A stretch of 60,398 bases of DNA. Source: an uncultured Lachnospiraceae bacterium. Lineage in GTDB: Bacteria; Bacillota; Clostridia; Lachnospirales; Lachnospiraceae. Both the position numbers and the translations under genes were made by a program. Below are positions 21,073-30,712 of the stretch, one piece after another (position 1 is the stretch's first letter; the number at the start of each line of letters is the position of its first letter). The DNA is taken from assembly GCA_900316625.1 (NCBI GenBank), contig ONDO01000017.1, positions 1 to 60,398 of the forward strand, written 5' to 3'. Under the pieces are notes generated by a model. That model did not search any database and had not been told where the DNA came from. It saw only the letters and a list, made by a program, of their open reading frames with translations.

Positions 21073-21204
21073 TTATTAACGCGTAATCGCAAAGTTATTT
21101 GGTTAGTGTTGAATATTATTTTCACTTCTGGAAGATACATTCCGCACGAACACATAACATGTGAGTACCAATGAATTAATCAAGTGATTAAGGAGGGAAG
21201 TAAC

Positions 21205-21675
21205 GTGCCACGTAAAGGACATACCCAGCACAGAGACGTTCTGGCAGATCCCGTATACAACAGTAAGGTTGTAACCAAGCTTGTCAACAGCATCATGCAG
21301 GATGGTAAGAAGGGTGTTGCTCAGAAGATCGTCTATGGAGCTTTCGCTAAGGTCGAAGAAAAGGCCGGAAAGCCCGCACTCGAAGTATTCGAGGAAGCAA
21401 TGAACAATGTAATGCCGGTTCTCGAAGTTAAGGCTAGAAGAATCGGTGGAGCTACCTATCAGGTTCCTATCGAAGTCCGCCCGGATCGTCGTCAGGCACT
21501 TGGTCTTAGATGGCTTACGCAGTTCTCCCGCACTCGTTCCGAGAAGACCATGGCAGATCGCCTGGCAAACGAGATTTTAGATGCAGCTAACAACACTGGT
21601 GCATCTGTAAAGCGTAAGGAAGAAATGCACAGAATGGCAGATGCAAACAAGGCATTTGCTCACTACAGATTCTAA
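21205..21675 (+). CDS. rpsG: Ribosomal protein S7
   Basis: 156 residues, exactly the usual length when started at GTG 21205 (RBS AAGGAGGGAAGTAAC), giving [12 protein letters not shown]. Core motifs [19 protein letters not shown] and the tail [20 protein letters not shown] are present. S7 nucleates assembly of the 30S head. Confidence 0.98.
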   Translation: MPRKGHTQHRDVLADPVYNSKVVTKLVNSIMQDGKKGVAQKIVYGAFAKVEEKAGKPALEVFEEAMNNVMPVLEVKARRIGGATYQVPIEVRPDRRQALGLRWLTQFSRTRSEKTMADRLANEILDAANNTGASVKRKEEMHRMADANKAFAHYRF

Positions 21676-21693
21676 TTTTAGGAGGAATATATC

Positions 21694-23811
21694 TTGGCTG
21701 AAAGAGAATATCCCCTTGAGCGTACCAGAAACATCGGTATTATGGCCCACATCGATGCAGGTAAGACCACTCTTACAGAGCGTATCCTGTACTACACCGG
21801 TGTAAACTATAAGATCGGTGAGACTTACGAAGGAACCGCTACCATGGACTGGATGGAGCAGGAGCAGGAGCGTGGTATTACCATCACTTCCGCAGCTACC
21901 ACCTGTCACTGGACCGAGCAGTTCCAGGCTAAACCCAAAAAGGGCGCTAAGGAACACAGAATCAATATCATCGATACCCCGGGCCACGTTGACTTCACCG
22001 TAGAAGTTGAGCGTTCTCTCCGTGTACTCGACGGCGCTGTCGGCGTCTTCGATGCAAAGGGTGGTGTTGAGCCTCAGTCTGAGAACGTATGGCGTCAGGC
22101 TGATACCTATAACGTACCCCGTATGGCATTCGTCAATAAGATGGATATCCTGGGTGCAAATTTCGAGAATACCGTATCTGAAATCGTAAGCAAGCTCGGT
22201 AAGAACCCTGTATGCTGCGAATATCCTATCGGTAAGGAAGATCATTTCGAAGGTGTCATCGACCTCTTCGAGATGAAGGAATATCTCTACAATGATAAGA
22301 CTGGTCAGGACATCACCATCTGCGATATCCGTGATGAACTCAAGGATGAGGCTGAACTTGCTCACTCTGAAATGGTAGAGAAGATCTGCGAACTTGATGA
22401 TGATCTTCTTGAAAAGTACCTTGAAGGTGAAGAGCCTTCTATTGACGAGCTTAAGGCTGGTCTTCGCAAGGGTACTATCGCAAACCAGGCAGTTCCTGTA
22501 TTCTGCGGATCTGCACATCAGAACAAGGGTATCCAGAAGCTTCTTGATGCAATCGTAGAATACATGCCTGCTCCTACTGATATCGAAGATATCAAGGGTG
22601 TTGACTTGGAAGGTAACGAAATCACCCGTGTTTCCGGTGATGATCAGCCTTTCTCCGCACTTGCATTCAAGATCATGACCGATCCTTTCGTAGGACGTCT
22701 CGCATTCATCCGTGTTTACTCCGGTGTCTGCAAGTCCGGTTCTTACGTACTTAATTCAACCAAGGATAAGAAGGAAAGAGTTGGACGTCTGCTCCAGATG
22801 CACGCTAACAAGCGTCAGGAAATTGACGAAGTATTCTCCGGTGATATCGCAGCAGTTGTTGGTTTCAAGATGACCGCTACCGGTGATACCATCTGTGATG
22901 AACAGCATCCTGTAATCCTTGAGTCCATGGAATTCCCTGAGCCCGTTATTCAGCTCGCTATCGAGCCGAAGACCAAGGCTGACCAGCAGAAGATGGGCGA
23001 AGCTCTTGCAAAGCTTGCAGAAGAAGATCCTACCTTCCGCGCACATACCGATACCGAGACTGGTCAGACCATCATCGCTGGTATGGGTGAGCTTCACCTT
23101 GAAATCATCGTTGACCGTCTGAAGAGAGAGTTCAATGTAGAGGCTAACGTAGGTGCACCTCAGGTTGCTTACAAGGAAACCTTTACAAAGGCTGTCGATC
23201 AGGAATACAAGTATGCAAAGCAGTCCGGCGGACGTGGACAGTATGGTCACTGTAAGGTACGTTTCACCCCTATGGATGCAAACGCTGAAGAGACCTACAA
23301 GTTCATCAACTCCGTTACCGGTGGTGCTATTCCTAAGGAATACATTCCTGCAGTTGACGAAGGTATCCAGGAAGCAGCTCTCTCCGGTATCCTCGCAGGT
23401 TATCCTGTAGTTGGTATCCAGGCAGACTGCTACGATGGTTCCTACCATGAAGTCGACTCTTCTGAAATGGCATTCCACATTGCTGGTTCCATGTGCTTCA
23501 AGGAAGCTATGGCAAAGGCAGATCCTGTACTTCTTGAGCCTATCATGAAGGTAGAAGTTACCATGCCTGAAGAATACATGGGCGATGTAATCGGTGATCT
23601 GAACGCCCGTCGTGGTATGGTTCAGGGTATGGACGATGTCGGAAACGGCAAGATCGTTAAGGCTCTGGTACCTCTGTCCGAGATGTTCGGATACTCCACC
23701 ACTCTTCGTTCTGCTACTCAGGGACGTGGTAACTACTCCATGTTCTTCGAGAAATATGAACCAGCTCCGAAGAATGTACAGCAGAAGGTTATCGACGACC
23801 TGAAGAAATAA
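21694..23811 (+). CDS. fusA: Elongation factor G
   Basis: A 705-residue translocation GTPase. TTG start after TAGGAGGAATATATC. G motifs: [29 protein letters not shown] and NKMDI. A short basic insert ([11 protein letters not shown]) precedes the DTPGH motif. Domain IV ([13 protein letters not shown]) and the C-terminal domain are intact. It is the last gene of the str-type operon before tuf, which has its own promoter. Confidence 0.98.
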   Translation: MAEREYPLERTRNIGIMAHIDAGKTTLTERILYYTGVNYKIGETYEGTATMDWMEQEQERGITITSAATTCHWTEQFQAKPKKGAKEHRINIIDTPGHVDFTVEVERSLRVLDGAVGVFDAKGGVEPQSENVWRQADTYNVPRMAFVNKMDILGANFENTVSEIVSKLGKNPVCCEYPIGKEDHFEGVIDLFEMKEYLYNDKTGQDITICDIRDELKDEAELAHSEMVEKICELDDDLLEKYLEGEEPSIDELKAGLRKGTIANQAVPVFCGSAHQNKGIQKLLDAIVEYMPAPTDIEDIKGVDLEGNEITRVSGDDQPFSALAFKIMTDPFVGRLAFIRVYSGVCKSGSYVLNSTKDKKERVGRLLQMHANKRQEIDEVFSGDIAAVVGFKMTATGDTICDEQHPVILESMEFPEPVIQLAIEPKTKADQQKMGEALAKLAEEDPTFRAHTDTETGQTIIAGMGELHLEIIVDRLKREFNVEANVGAPQVAYKETFTKAVDQEYKYAKQSGGRGQYGHCKVRFTPMDANAEETYKFINSVTGGAIPKEYIPAVDEGIQEAALSGILAGYPVVGIQADCYDGSYHEVDSSEMAFHIAGSMCFKEAMAKADPVLLEPIMKVEVTMPEEYMGDVIGDLNARRGMVQGMDDVGNGKIVKALVPLSEMFGYSTTLRSATQGRGNYSMFFEKYEPAPKNVQQKVIDDLKK

Positions 23812-23832
23812 TTGTGAAGTCTTCGAAAACTG

Positions 23833-23861
23833 TTGAAAACAGTTGAAAACTCGCATATAAT
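23833..23861 (+). promoter_or_regulatory. Sigma-A promoter of tuf
   Basis: TTGAAA (23833-23838), a 17-base spacer and TATAAT (23856-23861). The -35 overlaps two tandem GTTGAAAAC units. Confidence 0.88.
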
Positions 23862-23865
23862 CAAT

Positions 23866-23894
23866 CCTATCTGAGGGTTTTGCCCTCAGGTAGG
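23866..23894 (+). promoter_or_regulatory. 5'-terminal stem-loop of the tuf mRNA
   Basis: CCTATCTGAGGG (23866-23877) pairs with CCCTCAGGTAGG (23883-23894), a 12-bp stem with one G-T wobble and a 5-base loop. It begins 5 bases after the -10, about where transcription should start. No T run follows, so it is not a terminator. A 5'-end mRNA-stabilising hairpin is the simplest reading. Confidence 0.65.
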
Positions 23895-23948
23895 TAAATA
23901 AGTATATCAATTACCGAAAAGGTAAAAGTTTTAAGGAGGAAGTTTCAA

Positions 23949-25187
23949 ATGGCAAAGGCTAAATTTGAGAGAACCAAACCCCATGTAAACATTGGTACCA
24001 TCGGTCACGTTGACCATGGTAAGACCACCACTACCGCTGCAATTACCAAGATTCTGTCTGAGCGTGTTGCTGGTAATGCAAAGGTTGACTTCGAGAACAT
24101 CGATAAGGCACCGGAAGAGCGTGAGCGTGGTATTACCATTAACTCCGCACACGTTGAGTATCAGACCGAGAAGCGTCATTATGCACACGTTGACTGCCCG
24201 GGTCATGCTGACTATGTAAAGAACATGATCACCGGTGCAGCTCAGATGGATGGTTCCATCCTCGTTGTTGCTGCTACTGATGGTGTTATGGCTCAGACCA
24301 AGGAGCACATCCTTCTGTCCCGTCAGGTAGGTGTTCCTTACATCGTAGTATTCCTTAACAAGTGCGATATGATCGATGATCCTGAACTTCTTGAGCTCGT
24401 TGAGATGGAAGTTACCGAGCAGCTCGAAGAGTACGGATTCGAAGGATGCCCTATCGTAAGAGGTTCTGCTCTTCAGGCACTTGAGAACGAGTCTGGTAAG
24501 GCTGTACTTGCTAACGGTGATCCCCTTGATCCTTCTAACCCCGACAAGAACTGGGGAGATTGCATCATGGAACTCATGAACACTATTGATGAGTATGTTC
24601 CTGAACCCCAGCGTGATACCGACAAGCCTTTCCTTATGCCTGTCGAGGACGTATTCACCATCTCCGGTCGTGGTACTGTTGCTACCGGACGTGTTGAGCG
24701 TGGTACTCTTCACCTCAATGACCCCGTTGAAATCCTTGGTATCCGTGAGGACAAGGAGGAGTCTGTTGCTACCGGTATCGAAATGTTCCGTAAGCAGATG
24801 GACGAAGCAATGGCTGGTGATAACATCGGTGTTCTTCTCCGTGGTATCGACCGTGACAAGATCGAGCGTGGACAGGTTGTCGCTAAGCCCGGCACTGTTA
24901 CCTGCCACAAGAAGTTTACCGCTCAGGTTTACGTTCTGACCAAGGATGAAGGTGGACGTCATACTCCTTTCTTCAACAACTATCGTCCTCAGTTCTACTT
25001 CAGAACTACCGACGTTACCGGTCTTATCTCCCTTCCTGAAGGAACTGAGATGTGCATGCCTGGTGATAACATCGAGATGACCGTTGAGCTTATCCATCCC
25101 GTAGCTATGGAGCAGGGTCTTACTTTCGCTATCCGTGAAGGTGGACGTACCGTAGGATCCGGACGTGTATCCAGCGTTATCGAGTAA
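23949..25187 (+). CDS. tuf: Elongation factor Tu
   Basis: 412 residues, against about 395-400 for most EF-Tu. It delivers aminoacyl-tRNA to the ribosome. G motifs [27 protein letters not shown] and NKCD are intact, and the C-terminus [18 protein letters not shown] is typical. The extra length is an insertion near residues 179-200 in the G domain ([20 protein letters not shown]). RBS TAAGGAGGAAG. It is a single gene between its own promoter and a large terminator. Confidence 0.98.
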   Translation: MAKAKFERTKPHVNIGTIGHVDHGKTTTTAAITKILSERVAGNAKVDFENIDKAPEERERGITINSAHVEYQTEKRHYAHVDCPGHADYVKNMITGAAQMDGSILVVAATDGVMAQTKEHILLSRQVGVPYIVVFLNKCDMIDDPELLELVEMEVTEQLEEYGFEGCPIVRGSALQALENESGKAVLANGDPLDPSNPDKNWGDCIMELMNTIDEYVPEPQRDTDKPFLMPVEDVFTISGRGTVATGRVERGTLHLNDPVEILGIREDKEESVATGIEMFRKQMDEAMAGDNIGVLLRGIDRDKIERGQVVAKPGTVTCHKKFTAQVYVLTKDEGGRHTPFFNNYRPQFYFRTTDVTGLISLPEGTEMCMPGDNIEMTVELIHPVAMEQGLTFAIREGGRTVGSGRVSSVIE

Positions 25188-25205
25188 ACTCAAAAGAGAA
25201 TAACT

Positions 25206-25270
25206 CAAGATCAATAAGGAGAGAGTCGCTGCAAGCTTGCTTGCATGCGGCTCTCTTTTTATTGATCAAG
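25206..25270 (+). terminator. Terminator of tuf (extended inverted repeat)
   Basis: GGAGAGAGTCGCTGCAAGC (from 25218) pairs with GCTTGC...GCGGCTCTCT (to 25256), followed by TTTTT. The flanks GATCAATAA (25209-25217) and TTATTGATC extend the symmetry, so it could also act on the other strand. Confidence 0.88.
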
Positions 25271-25297
25271 GAGTTGTTCTCAGCCTATCCCACCCTA

Positions 25298-25306
25298 TGA
25301 TATAAT
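25298..25306 (+). promoter_or_regulatory. Extended -10 promoter at the clipped glycosyltransferase
   Basis: TGATATAAT (TGn plus TATAAT, 25298-25306) directly abuts the GTG at 25308. No good -35 stands 17 bases upstream. If used, transcription would start inside the annotated frame, which is at odds with the GTG start. Confidence 0.4.
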
Positions 25307-25307
25307 T

Positions 25308-27107
25308 GTGAAGGTACTTGCCCAGACCTACCAGGACTGGGAACTGATTGTAGTGAACGATGCTTCCACCGATGAGACAGAGGAGCTTCTTCGCAGATAT
25401 GAAGCGAAGGATCATCGGATCCGTCACATCACTTTTGAGAAGAATCGTGGTGTAGTAGCTGCAAGAAATGCCGGGATCCAGGATTCTGTCTTTGAATGGA
25501 TTGCTTTCCAGGATAGTGATGATGTCTGGTTGCCAGAGAAACTTGAACTTCAAATCCGCTCTATTGAGGAGAAAGATAAGGAGAATCCCAATGAGTCTGT
25601 GGATGCCATCTATAGTGATTTCGAATATTATCTGAACGACGAATTCCTAGGGATTAGTCCGGATCAGAATGTTAATGAAGAGGTGAAGAACGGCAAAATC
25701 CAGTTACCACTTCTTGTTCGGAATCTTGTCGCCTGCCCTACCCTTGTGGTCCGAAGAGAACTATTAGATCAGGTTGGATATTTTGATCCGTCCTATCGAT
25801 GTTTGGAAGATTGGGAACTCGCACTCCGACTTACGGCTGCAGGAAACTTCCTGCATGTGCCTAAGGCATTAGTGCAGGCATATTCGACCGATTCCGGTGT
25901 ATCATCCAATCTCGAATATTATTTTGATGCCAGATGTAAACTTCTGGCAAAATATCGTAATATCTGTGACCGAGCAGGAATCCTCGAGGATGTGGCTAGA
26001 GACATTATGAACCGGGCCATGGATACCGGCATGATGGAGAAGATAGCTGATGATCTTGGTGCCATTCTCGAGCAACCTGAGATCAAAGTGACCATTATCA
26101 TGCCTGTGCATAACTCCATGAGATATCTGGGAGAAGCACTCAGTTCTATTGATTTGCAGACTATGGATAAGAAGAATATCCAGGTGATTGCTGTAGATGA
26201 TGCCTCCACAGATGCGAGCAGAGAGTTCTTACAGAGTTTTGCATCACAGTTCGAGGGTGAGATCAAGCTTATTTTCCGGGAAGAGAACGGACGCCAGGGC
26301 GCAGCAAGAAATGATGCCTTATCTTATGTGCGTGGAAAGTACATGATCTTCCTGGACTCAGATGATGTCCTGACCAAGGGTACATGTGAGGTCCTCTATC
26401 AGCTGGCAGAGCAGAATCATCTGGATCTCATTCAGTGTGCGCATGTGAATTTCATCGATGCAGAACATACAGAGAAGGTGGAAGCCGGAGAATTAATGGG
26501 ACTGTTAGATCTGTCCGACCCGGAACTCAAGAAGGAATTTCTGGCGCGCCAGATTGTAAATACCGGGCATTGGAATAAGTTCTACCGTAGCCGCCTAGTT
26601 GCTGAGACAGGCTCTACGTTTGCCGAAGGCGTCATGTATGAGGAACCTAAGTTTGTCTATCCGATTCTCCTGGAAGTTAAGAGAGTGGCAGTCGTAGATT
26701 TTGTCACGCATTATGTGAGGATCCATGCGGATTCGACCATGCAGTCGAATTGGGGAGAAGAGAATCTGCTCATGCAGCATCCCATGGTACAACGAGATCT
26801 CTATCACTGGCTTATGGAGAGAAGAGAGCACTATGCCCCATTCTGGGATGAGATCGAGTATTACTATTTCCTCACCTATTATGTCGAGACGATTCTCTTT
26901 AGTGTACGAGAAGGGAAAGAGATTCGCCCTGATTCCTATAAGGGCCTTGTGCAGACAATGCAGACAGAACTACCGAACCTAAAGCAGAATCCCTATATCA
27001 AGAGCAATGAAGTCCTCAAAAAACTGGTAAGTGAGATGACAGAAGAAAATGCGAAGGACCAGGAAACGCTGGAAGCTTATATGAAATCGCTTGCGGAGAA
27101 GTTCTAG
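25308..27107 (+). CDS. Two-domain GT2 glycosyltransferase, first domain lacking its N-terminus
   Basis: 599 residues with two GT-A domains. The first starts abruptly at VLAQTYQDWELIVVNDAST, so about 30 residues with the first beta strand (the usual VSIIIPTYN segment) are missing. No upstream frame back to the tuf terminator supplies them. The rest of domain 1 (FEWIAFQDSDDVW) and domain 2 (VTIIMPVHNSMRYLGEAL, VDDASTDAS, IFLDSDDVLTKG, near residues 264-360) are intact. The GTG has no recognisable RBS. It may be a 5'-truncated gene, possibly expressed from an internal start with only domain 2 active. Confidence 0.7.
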   Translation: MKVLAQTYQDWELIVVNDASTDETEELLRRYEAKDHRIRHITFEKNRGVVAARNAGIQDSVFEWIAFQDSDDVWLPEKLELQIRSIEEKDKENPNESVDAIYSDFEYYLNDEFLGISPDQNVNEEVKNGKIQLPLLVRNLVACPTLVVRRELLDQVGYFDPSYRCLEDWELALRLTAAGNFLHVPKALVQAYSTDSGVSSNLEYYFDARCKLLAKYRNICDRAGILEDVARDIMNRAMDTGMMEKIADDLGAILEQPEIKVTIIMPVHNSMRYLGEALSSIDLQTMDKKNIQVIAVDDASTDASREFLQSFASQFEGEIKLIFREENGRQGAARNDALSYVRGKYMIFLDSDDVLTKGTCEVLYQLAEQNHLDLIQCAHVNFIDAEHTEKVEAGELMGLLDLSDPELKKEFLARQIVNTGHWNKFYRSRLVAETGSTFAEGVMYEEPKFVYPILLEVKRVAVVDFVTHYVRIHADSTMQSNWGEENLLMQHPMVQRDLYHWLMERREHYAPFWDEIEYYYFLTYYVETILFSVREGKEIRPDSYKGLVQTMQTELPNLKQNPYIKSNEVLKKLVSEMTEENAKDQETLEAYMKSLAEKF

Positions 27108-27249
27108 ATTAGAAAAGCAAAGATAGACATCGGGTGGACTTCCTGGGCAGAAGAGATGCGAAGAAGTGCCGCGATCCTGCGCTTTCTTTTACGGAGCAGG
27201 GGGATATATTTTACGATGCTATCATGGATCTCTTATAGTAGGAGGGCAC

Positions 27250-28167
27250 GTGAACATACTATTTGCAACCAACAGAAAATTCATAGAGCCGGCTGCAACC
27301 ATGCTCTATTCCCTCTTCGAATCACACCCTGGGATCGATATGGACATCTATCTGGCATATTCGAACTTGAGCGAAGAAGATCTCGAGAGGTTTGCATCCT
27401 ATATCGCAGCCTTCCCGGGGAAGGTCTTCCATCCCATCTATGTCGGAGAGGAATTTCAGGATAAGGTAGAAGCCCACAACCATATCTCTATCGAGTCATA
27501 TTACAGGGTTCTGGCTCTGCCTCTTTTACCAGAGAGCCTGGACCGCATCCTATACTTAGACAGTGACCTTGTAGTACGGGGTGATCTAAGTGACCTCTAC
27601 CATATGGACCTGGGAGAAGCCCCGTTTTCGGCCGCAGAAGACATTATCGGTATTCTGAATGATTTTCATCAGGCGAATATGTATCGCCTCTCTATACCGG
27701 CAAATCGGTCCTATTTCAACACCGGTGTTATGGTATTCAATCTCCCGGTCACAAGAGAGATGCATATGACGGAATATATCATCGACCGGGTATATGAGAA
27801 TTATGAGCGTTATGAGTATAACGAGCAGGATGCCCTGAATGAAGTCTATTACAACAAGGTGAGGTATATCGACTGGGATATCTATAACTTCCCTCCCGGA
27901 CTCTATTATCTGGATATGAAGGAGCTTGAGGTCGGAAAGGTTCGCTTCCTGTCCTACAAGGAGATCAAGGAACTCCAGGCGAGCGGAGAACTGGAAGGTC
28001 ATGCAAGAGATATGACGAGTCAGCTCTATGCACAGAACAAGATCCTGCATTATATGGGAAAATCCAAGCCCTGGGACAGTCTGGCAGAGGAATCAGACCT
28101 CTTTAGAGCATTTACACCCATTTACCGGGAGATGAATGAGAAAGCTATGAAGATATGGACAAGATAA
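27250..28167 (+). CDS. GT8-family glycosyltransferase
   Basis: 305 residues. GTG 27250 follows AGGAGGGCAC and gives MNILFATNRKFIEPAATML; the frame upstream lacks an RBS. The GT8 signatures are RILYLDSDLVVRGDLSDLY with the DxD at residues 104-106, then YFNTGVMVFNL and LHYMGKSKPW. These are retaining galactosyl/glucosyltransferases. It overlaps the next GT8 gene by 13 bases. The preceding 142 bases hold no clear gene. Confidence 0.88.
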   Translation: MNILFATNRKFIEPAATMLYSLFESHPGIDMDIYLAYSNLSEEDLERFASYIAAFPGKVFHPIYVGEEFQDKVEAHNHISIESYYRVLALPLLPESLDRILYLDSDLVVRGDLSDLYHMDLGEAPFSAAEDIIGILNDFHQANMYRLSIPANRSYFNTGVMVFNLPVTREMHMTEYIIDRVYENYERYEYNEQDALNEVYYNKVRYIDWDIYNFPPGLYYLDMKELEVGKVRFLSYKEIKELQASGELEGHARDMTSQLYAQNKILHYMGKSKPWDSLAEESDLFRAFTPIYREMNEKAMKIWTR

Positions 28168-29459
28168 ATATTGCAAGTGCCCTGAATGAGGAATATGTGC
28201 CCTACACCTACACCATGCTCTATTCCCTCCTCGAGAATCATAAGGAGGAGACCAGAGTAAGGGTTTTCCTCTTATGCAATGATCTAAGAGAAGATAGTAA
28301 GAAGAAGCTGGAAGATCTGGCGAAAAACTATGATAGCGAGATTGTATTCCTGACTCCGGATTCCTCCGCTTTCGATAGCAAGATGCTCGAGCAGGGGGAG
28401 TGGAGTATAGAGACTCTCTATCGCCTGCAGCTCTTCGATCTCCTTCCTGGAAATGTGGACCGAATTCTCTACCTGGATGGAGATATGATCATTAACCGTG
28501 ACATCAGTCAGCTGTATGGCATGGACTTTGCATCCAGCCATCTGATTGTGACGCATGACATGACCATGACCCCGGAATCGGGACCGGTCTATGGTCATCT
28601 CCATTCAGAACATTTTAATCAGATGATCCGGGAGAACCGTTATTTTAATGCAGGAATGATCCTGATGGATGCCCGTTATCTTAAGGAACATTACAATCTG
28701 GAGTCTTACCTTCGTCGCGCAGAAGAACTCGATTTTGACATCTTCGCTCCGGATCAGGATCTCTTAAATGATCTTCATCAGGATGAGTGTAAGTATATTG
28801 ATGCCTTGGAATACGACCTTTTTGCCTGCAATGCAGCGGGGAATGGAATCTCCTATGAGAAGATGAAGAAGGATACGGTGATTGTCCACTATGTAGGAGA
28901 CAAGCCTTGGAATGCAGGAGACCATCTGCCTTACCGGGAGGAGATGCTCTGGTGGGATTATGCAAGCAGGACGATCTATGCGGAAGAGTTCCTGAATCAG
29001 TATCTGAAGGACATGATCAGTCGAAGTGAACTCTATGAAGCCATTCAAAGTGTCATAGATGAGAATGCGAAGATCAAAAGAATGATTGAGGATACCCTGG
29101 AACTGACCCGGAAGACCCTATCCATGAATTCTGAGAAGAAATCCGAGGACAAGGGATCCGAGGAAAAGGAATCTGCTGGAAAAATATCTTCGTCCAAGGA
29201 CGGCGGCAGCAGTCAGAGAGAAGATATAGTACCTGGCTTCCTGCCCAAGGGGGGCATTGAAGAATATCTGGCCCAGGAAAGTCATGATGATCTGGACCGG
29301 GATGCTGTTCTGGAACTGATTAGGGAATATCTCCTGGAAGATATGATGCATGATTATATCGAGAGACTGAGGGAAGAAAATGCAGATCTCAAGCTGGCAT
29401 GGCAGACGGTGCAGAAGCAGTTCGCAGCAATTGGTGAAGGAATGGGAGTGACAGAATGA
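28155..29459 (+). CDS. GT8-family glycosyltransferase with C-terminal extension
   Basis: 434 residues. The first 280 are a GT8 domain: INIASALNEEYVPYTYTML, RILYLDGDMIINRDISQLY (DxD 108-110), YFNAGMILMDARYL and IVHYVGDKPWNAG. A Lys/Glu/Ser-rich low-complexity linker (residues about 325-360) and a helical tail follow, possibly for protein contacts. It is coupled to both neighbours by overlap (13 bases upstream, 4 bases downstream), so it works in one operon with the CgeB-like gene. Confidence 0.87.
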   Translation: MDKINIASALNEEYVPYTYTMLYSLLENHKEETRVRVFLLCNDLREDSKKKLEDLAKNYDSEIVFLTPDSSAFDSKMLEQGEWSIETLYRLQLFDLLPGNVDRILYLDGDMIINRDISQLYGMDFASSHLIVTHDMTMTPESGPVYGHLHSEHFNQMIRENRYFNAGMILMDARYLKEHYNLESYLRRAEELDFDIFAPDQDLLNDLHQDECKYIDALEYDLFACNAAGNGISYEKMKKDTVIVHYVGDKPWNAGDHLPYREEMLWWDYASRTIYAEEFLNQYLKDMISRSELYEAIQSVIDENAKIKRMIEDTLELTRKTLSMNSEKKSEDKGSEEKESAGKISSSKDGGSSQREDIVPGFLPKGGIEEYLAQESHDDLDRDAVLELIREYLLEDMMHDYIERLREENADLKLAWQTVQKQFAAIGEGMGVTE

Positions 29460-30646
29460 GGATTCTCTTCGCAAGAGTATTCGAATCATATTATGACAAG
29501 TCTGTCCCTGCAGCTTTCAGAAAGCTGGGACATGAAGTAGAGGAAATCACTTACTTTACGCCTCAGGATCCTTACCAGGATGAGAAACTGGAAGAGATGC
29601 TGGAGAAGAATCTGAGGGACAAGGCATATGATACAGTATTTACAGTGAATTTCTGGCCTCTGATCGGAAAGGTATGTGCCGCACAGGGCCTGCCTTATAT
29701 CGCCTGGTCCTACGACTGCCCCCAGAATCTGCCAGACAATCGTGGAATGAAACTGGAGTCAAATCATATCTTCCTCTTCGATCGATCTGAAGTAGAACGC
29801 TATCGTAAGGAAGGCGCGAGCAGAGTCTTCCATATGCCACTGGCAACGGATGTGGATGGATTTGAGCAAAGGCTCTCTAATACCTACTCTGGAAAGAGGA
29901 AGTTAACATCGGACATCTCGCTCTTAGGCTCTCTCTATACGACGGCTTCCATGCCGGCGATTCTGCAGAATGCAGATGACTACACCCAGGGCTATCTGAG
30001 AGGAATTCTGCGTGCCCAGCAGTCCATCTATGGCTACTGGATGATTCCTGACCTGCTGACAGAAGAGAAGACGGAAGAGATCCGTAAGGCACTTCCGGAC
30101 AGTGATCTCACTCGTGAGAAGACTGCGGTGATGCAGAAGAAACTTGCCTTTGCAGCAGCAGAATATCTGACTTATCAGGACCGATTACTATTAATGAGGA
30201 TCGCAGCCGGGAAATCTGCCAATGTTGCACTCTATACCTGGAAAATTACGGAGGATGAGAAGAAGCTGCTTCCGGGAATTGATCTAAGACCGGCAGCGGA
30301 TTATCATACGGAGATGCCCTATGTTTTCCAAGGCTCGAAGATCAATCTCTGCCCGACGCTTCGCTGCATCGGCAGCGGCATTCCCTTAAGAGCACTGGAT
30401 ATTATGGCCTGCGGTGGACTTCTAATGACACCTGTACAGCCGGAACTATTAGAATACTTTGTACCGAACCAGGATGCCATCATCTATTCATCGATGGAAG
30501 AAGCAGCAGATCTCATGAGCTTCTATCTGCAGCATGAAGATGCCATGGAACTGCTTCGGAAGAATGGACGGGAGAAGATCAGAGCAGCCTTTCGTATGGA
30601 AGACCGCCTGCAGATGATACTGGATCAGGTATTCTGCAAAGCATGA
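29456..30646 (+). CDS. CgeB-family glycosyltransferase (fourth copy)
   Basis: 396 residues. DUF3880-type features are TVFTVNFWPLIGKVCAAQGL, SYDCPQNLP and HIFLFDRSEVERY. The C-terminal core is SKINLCPTLRCIGSGIPLR followed by ALDIMACGGLLMTPVQPELL. The start ATG overlaps the stop of the GT8 gene. Its closest relatives in this window are the three CgeB-like genes of the flagellin island, which links the two islands functionally. Confidence 0.85.
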   Translation: MRILFARVFESYYDKSVPAAFRKLGHEVEEITYFTPQDPYQDEKLEEMLEKNLRDKAYDTVFTVNFWPLIGKVCAAQGLPYIAWSYDCPQNLPDNRGMKLESNHIFLFDRSEVERYRKEGASRVFHMPLATDVDGFEQRLSNTYSGKRKLTSDISLLGSLYTTASMPAILQNADDYTQGYLRGILRAQQSIYGYWMIPDLLTEEKTEEIRKALPDSDLTREKTAVMQKKLAFAAAEYLTYQDRLLLMRIAAGKSANVALYTWKITEDEKKLLPGIDLRPAADYHTEMPYVFQGSKINLCPTLRCIGSGIPLRALDIMACGGLLMTPVQPELLEYFVPNQDAIIYSSMEEAADLMSFYLQHEDAMELLRKNGREKIRAAFRMEDRLQMILDQVFCKA

Positions 30647-30712
30647 AGCATTTTGGGCTTCGCAGAGTGTATCGTGCTCTTGAGGGGAAGACGAGATTTA
30701 GGTGAAGACAGA

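Noticed and set aside
23931-25214. 427-codon frame antisense to tuf
   Set aside because: Same effect: strong codon bias of tuf removes stops on the complement. No recognisable protein family.
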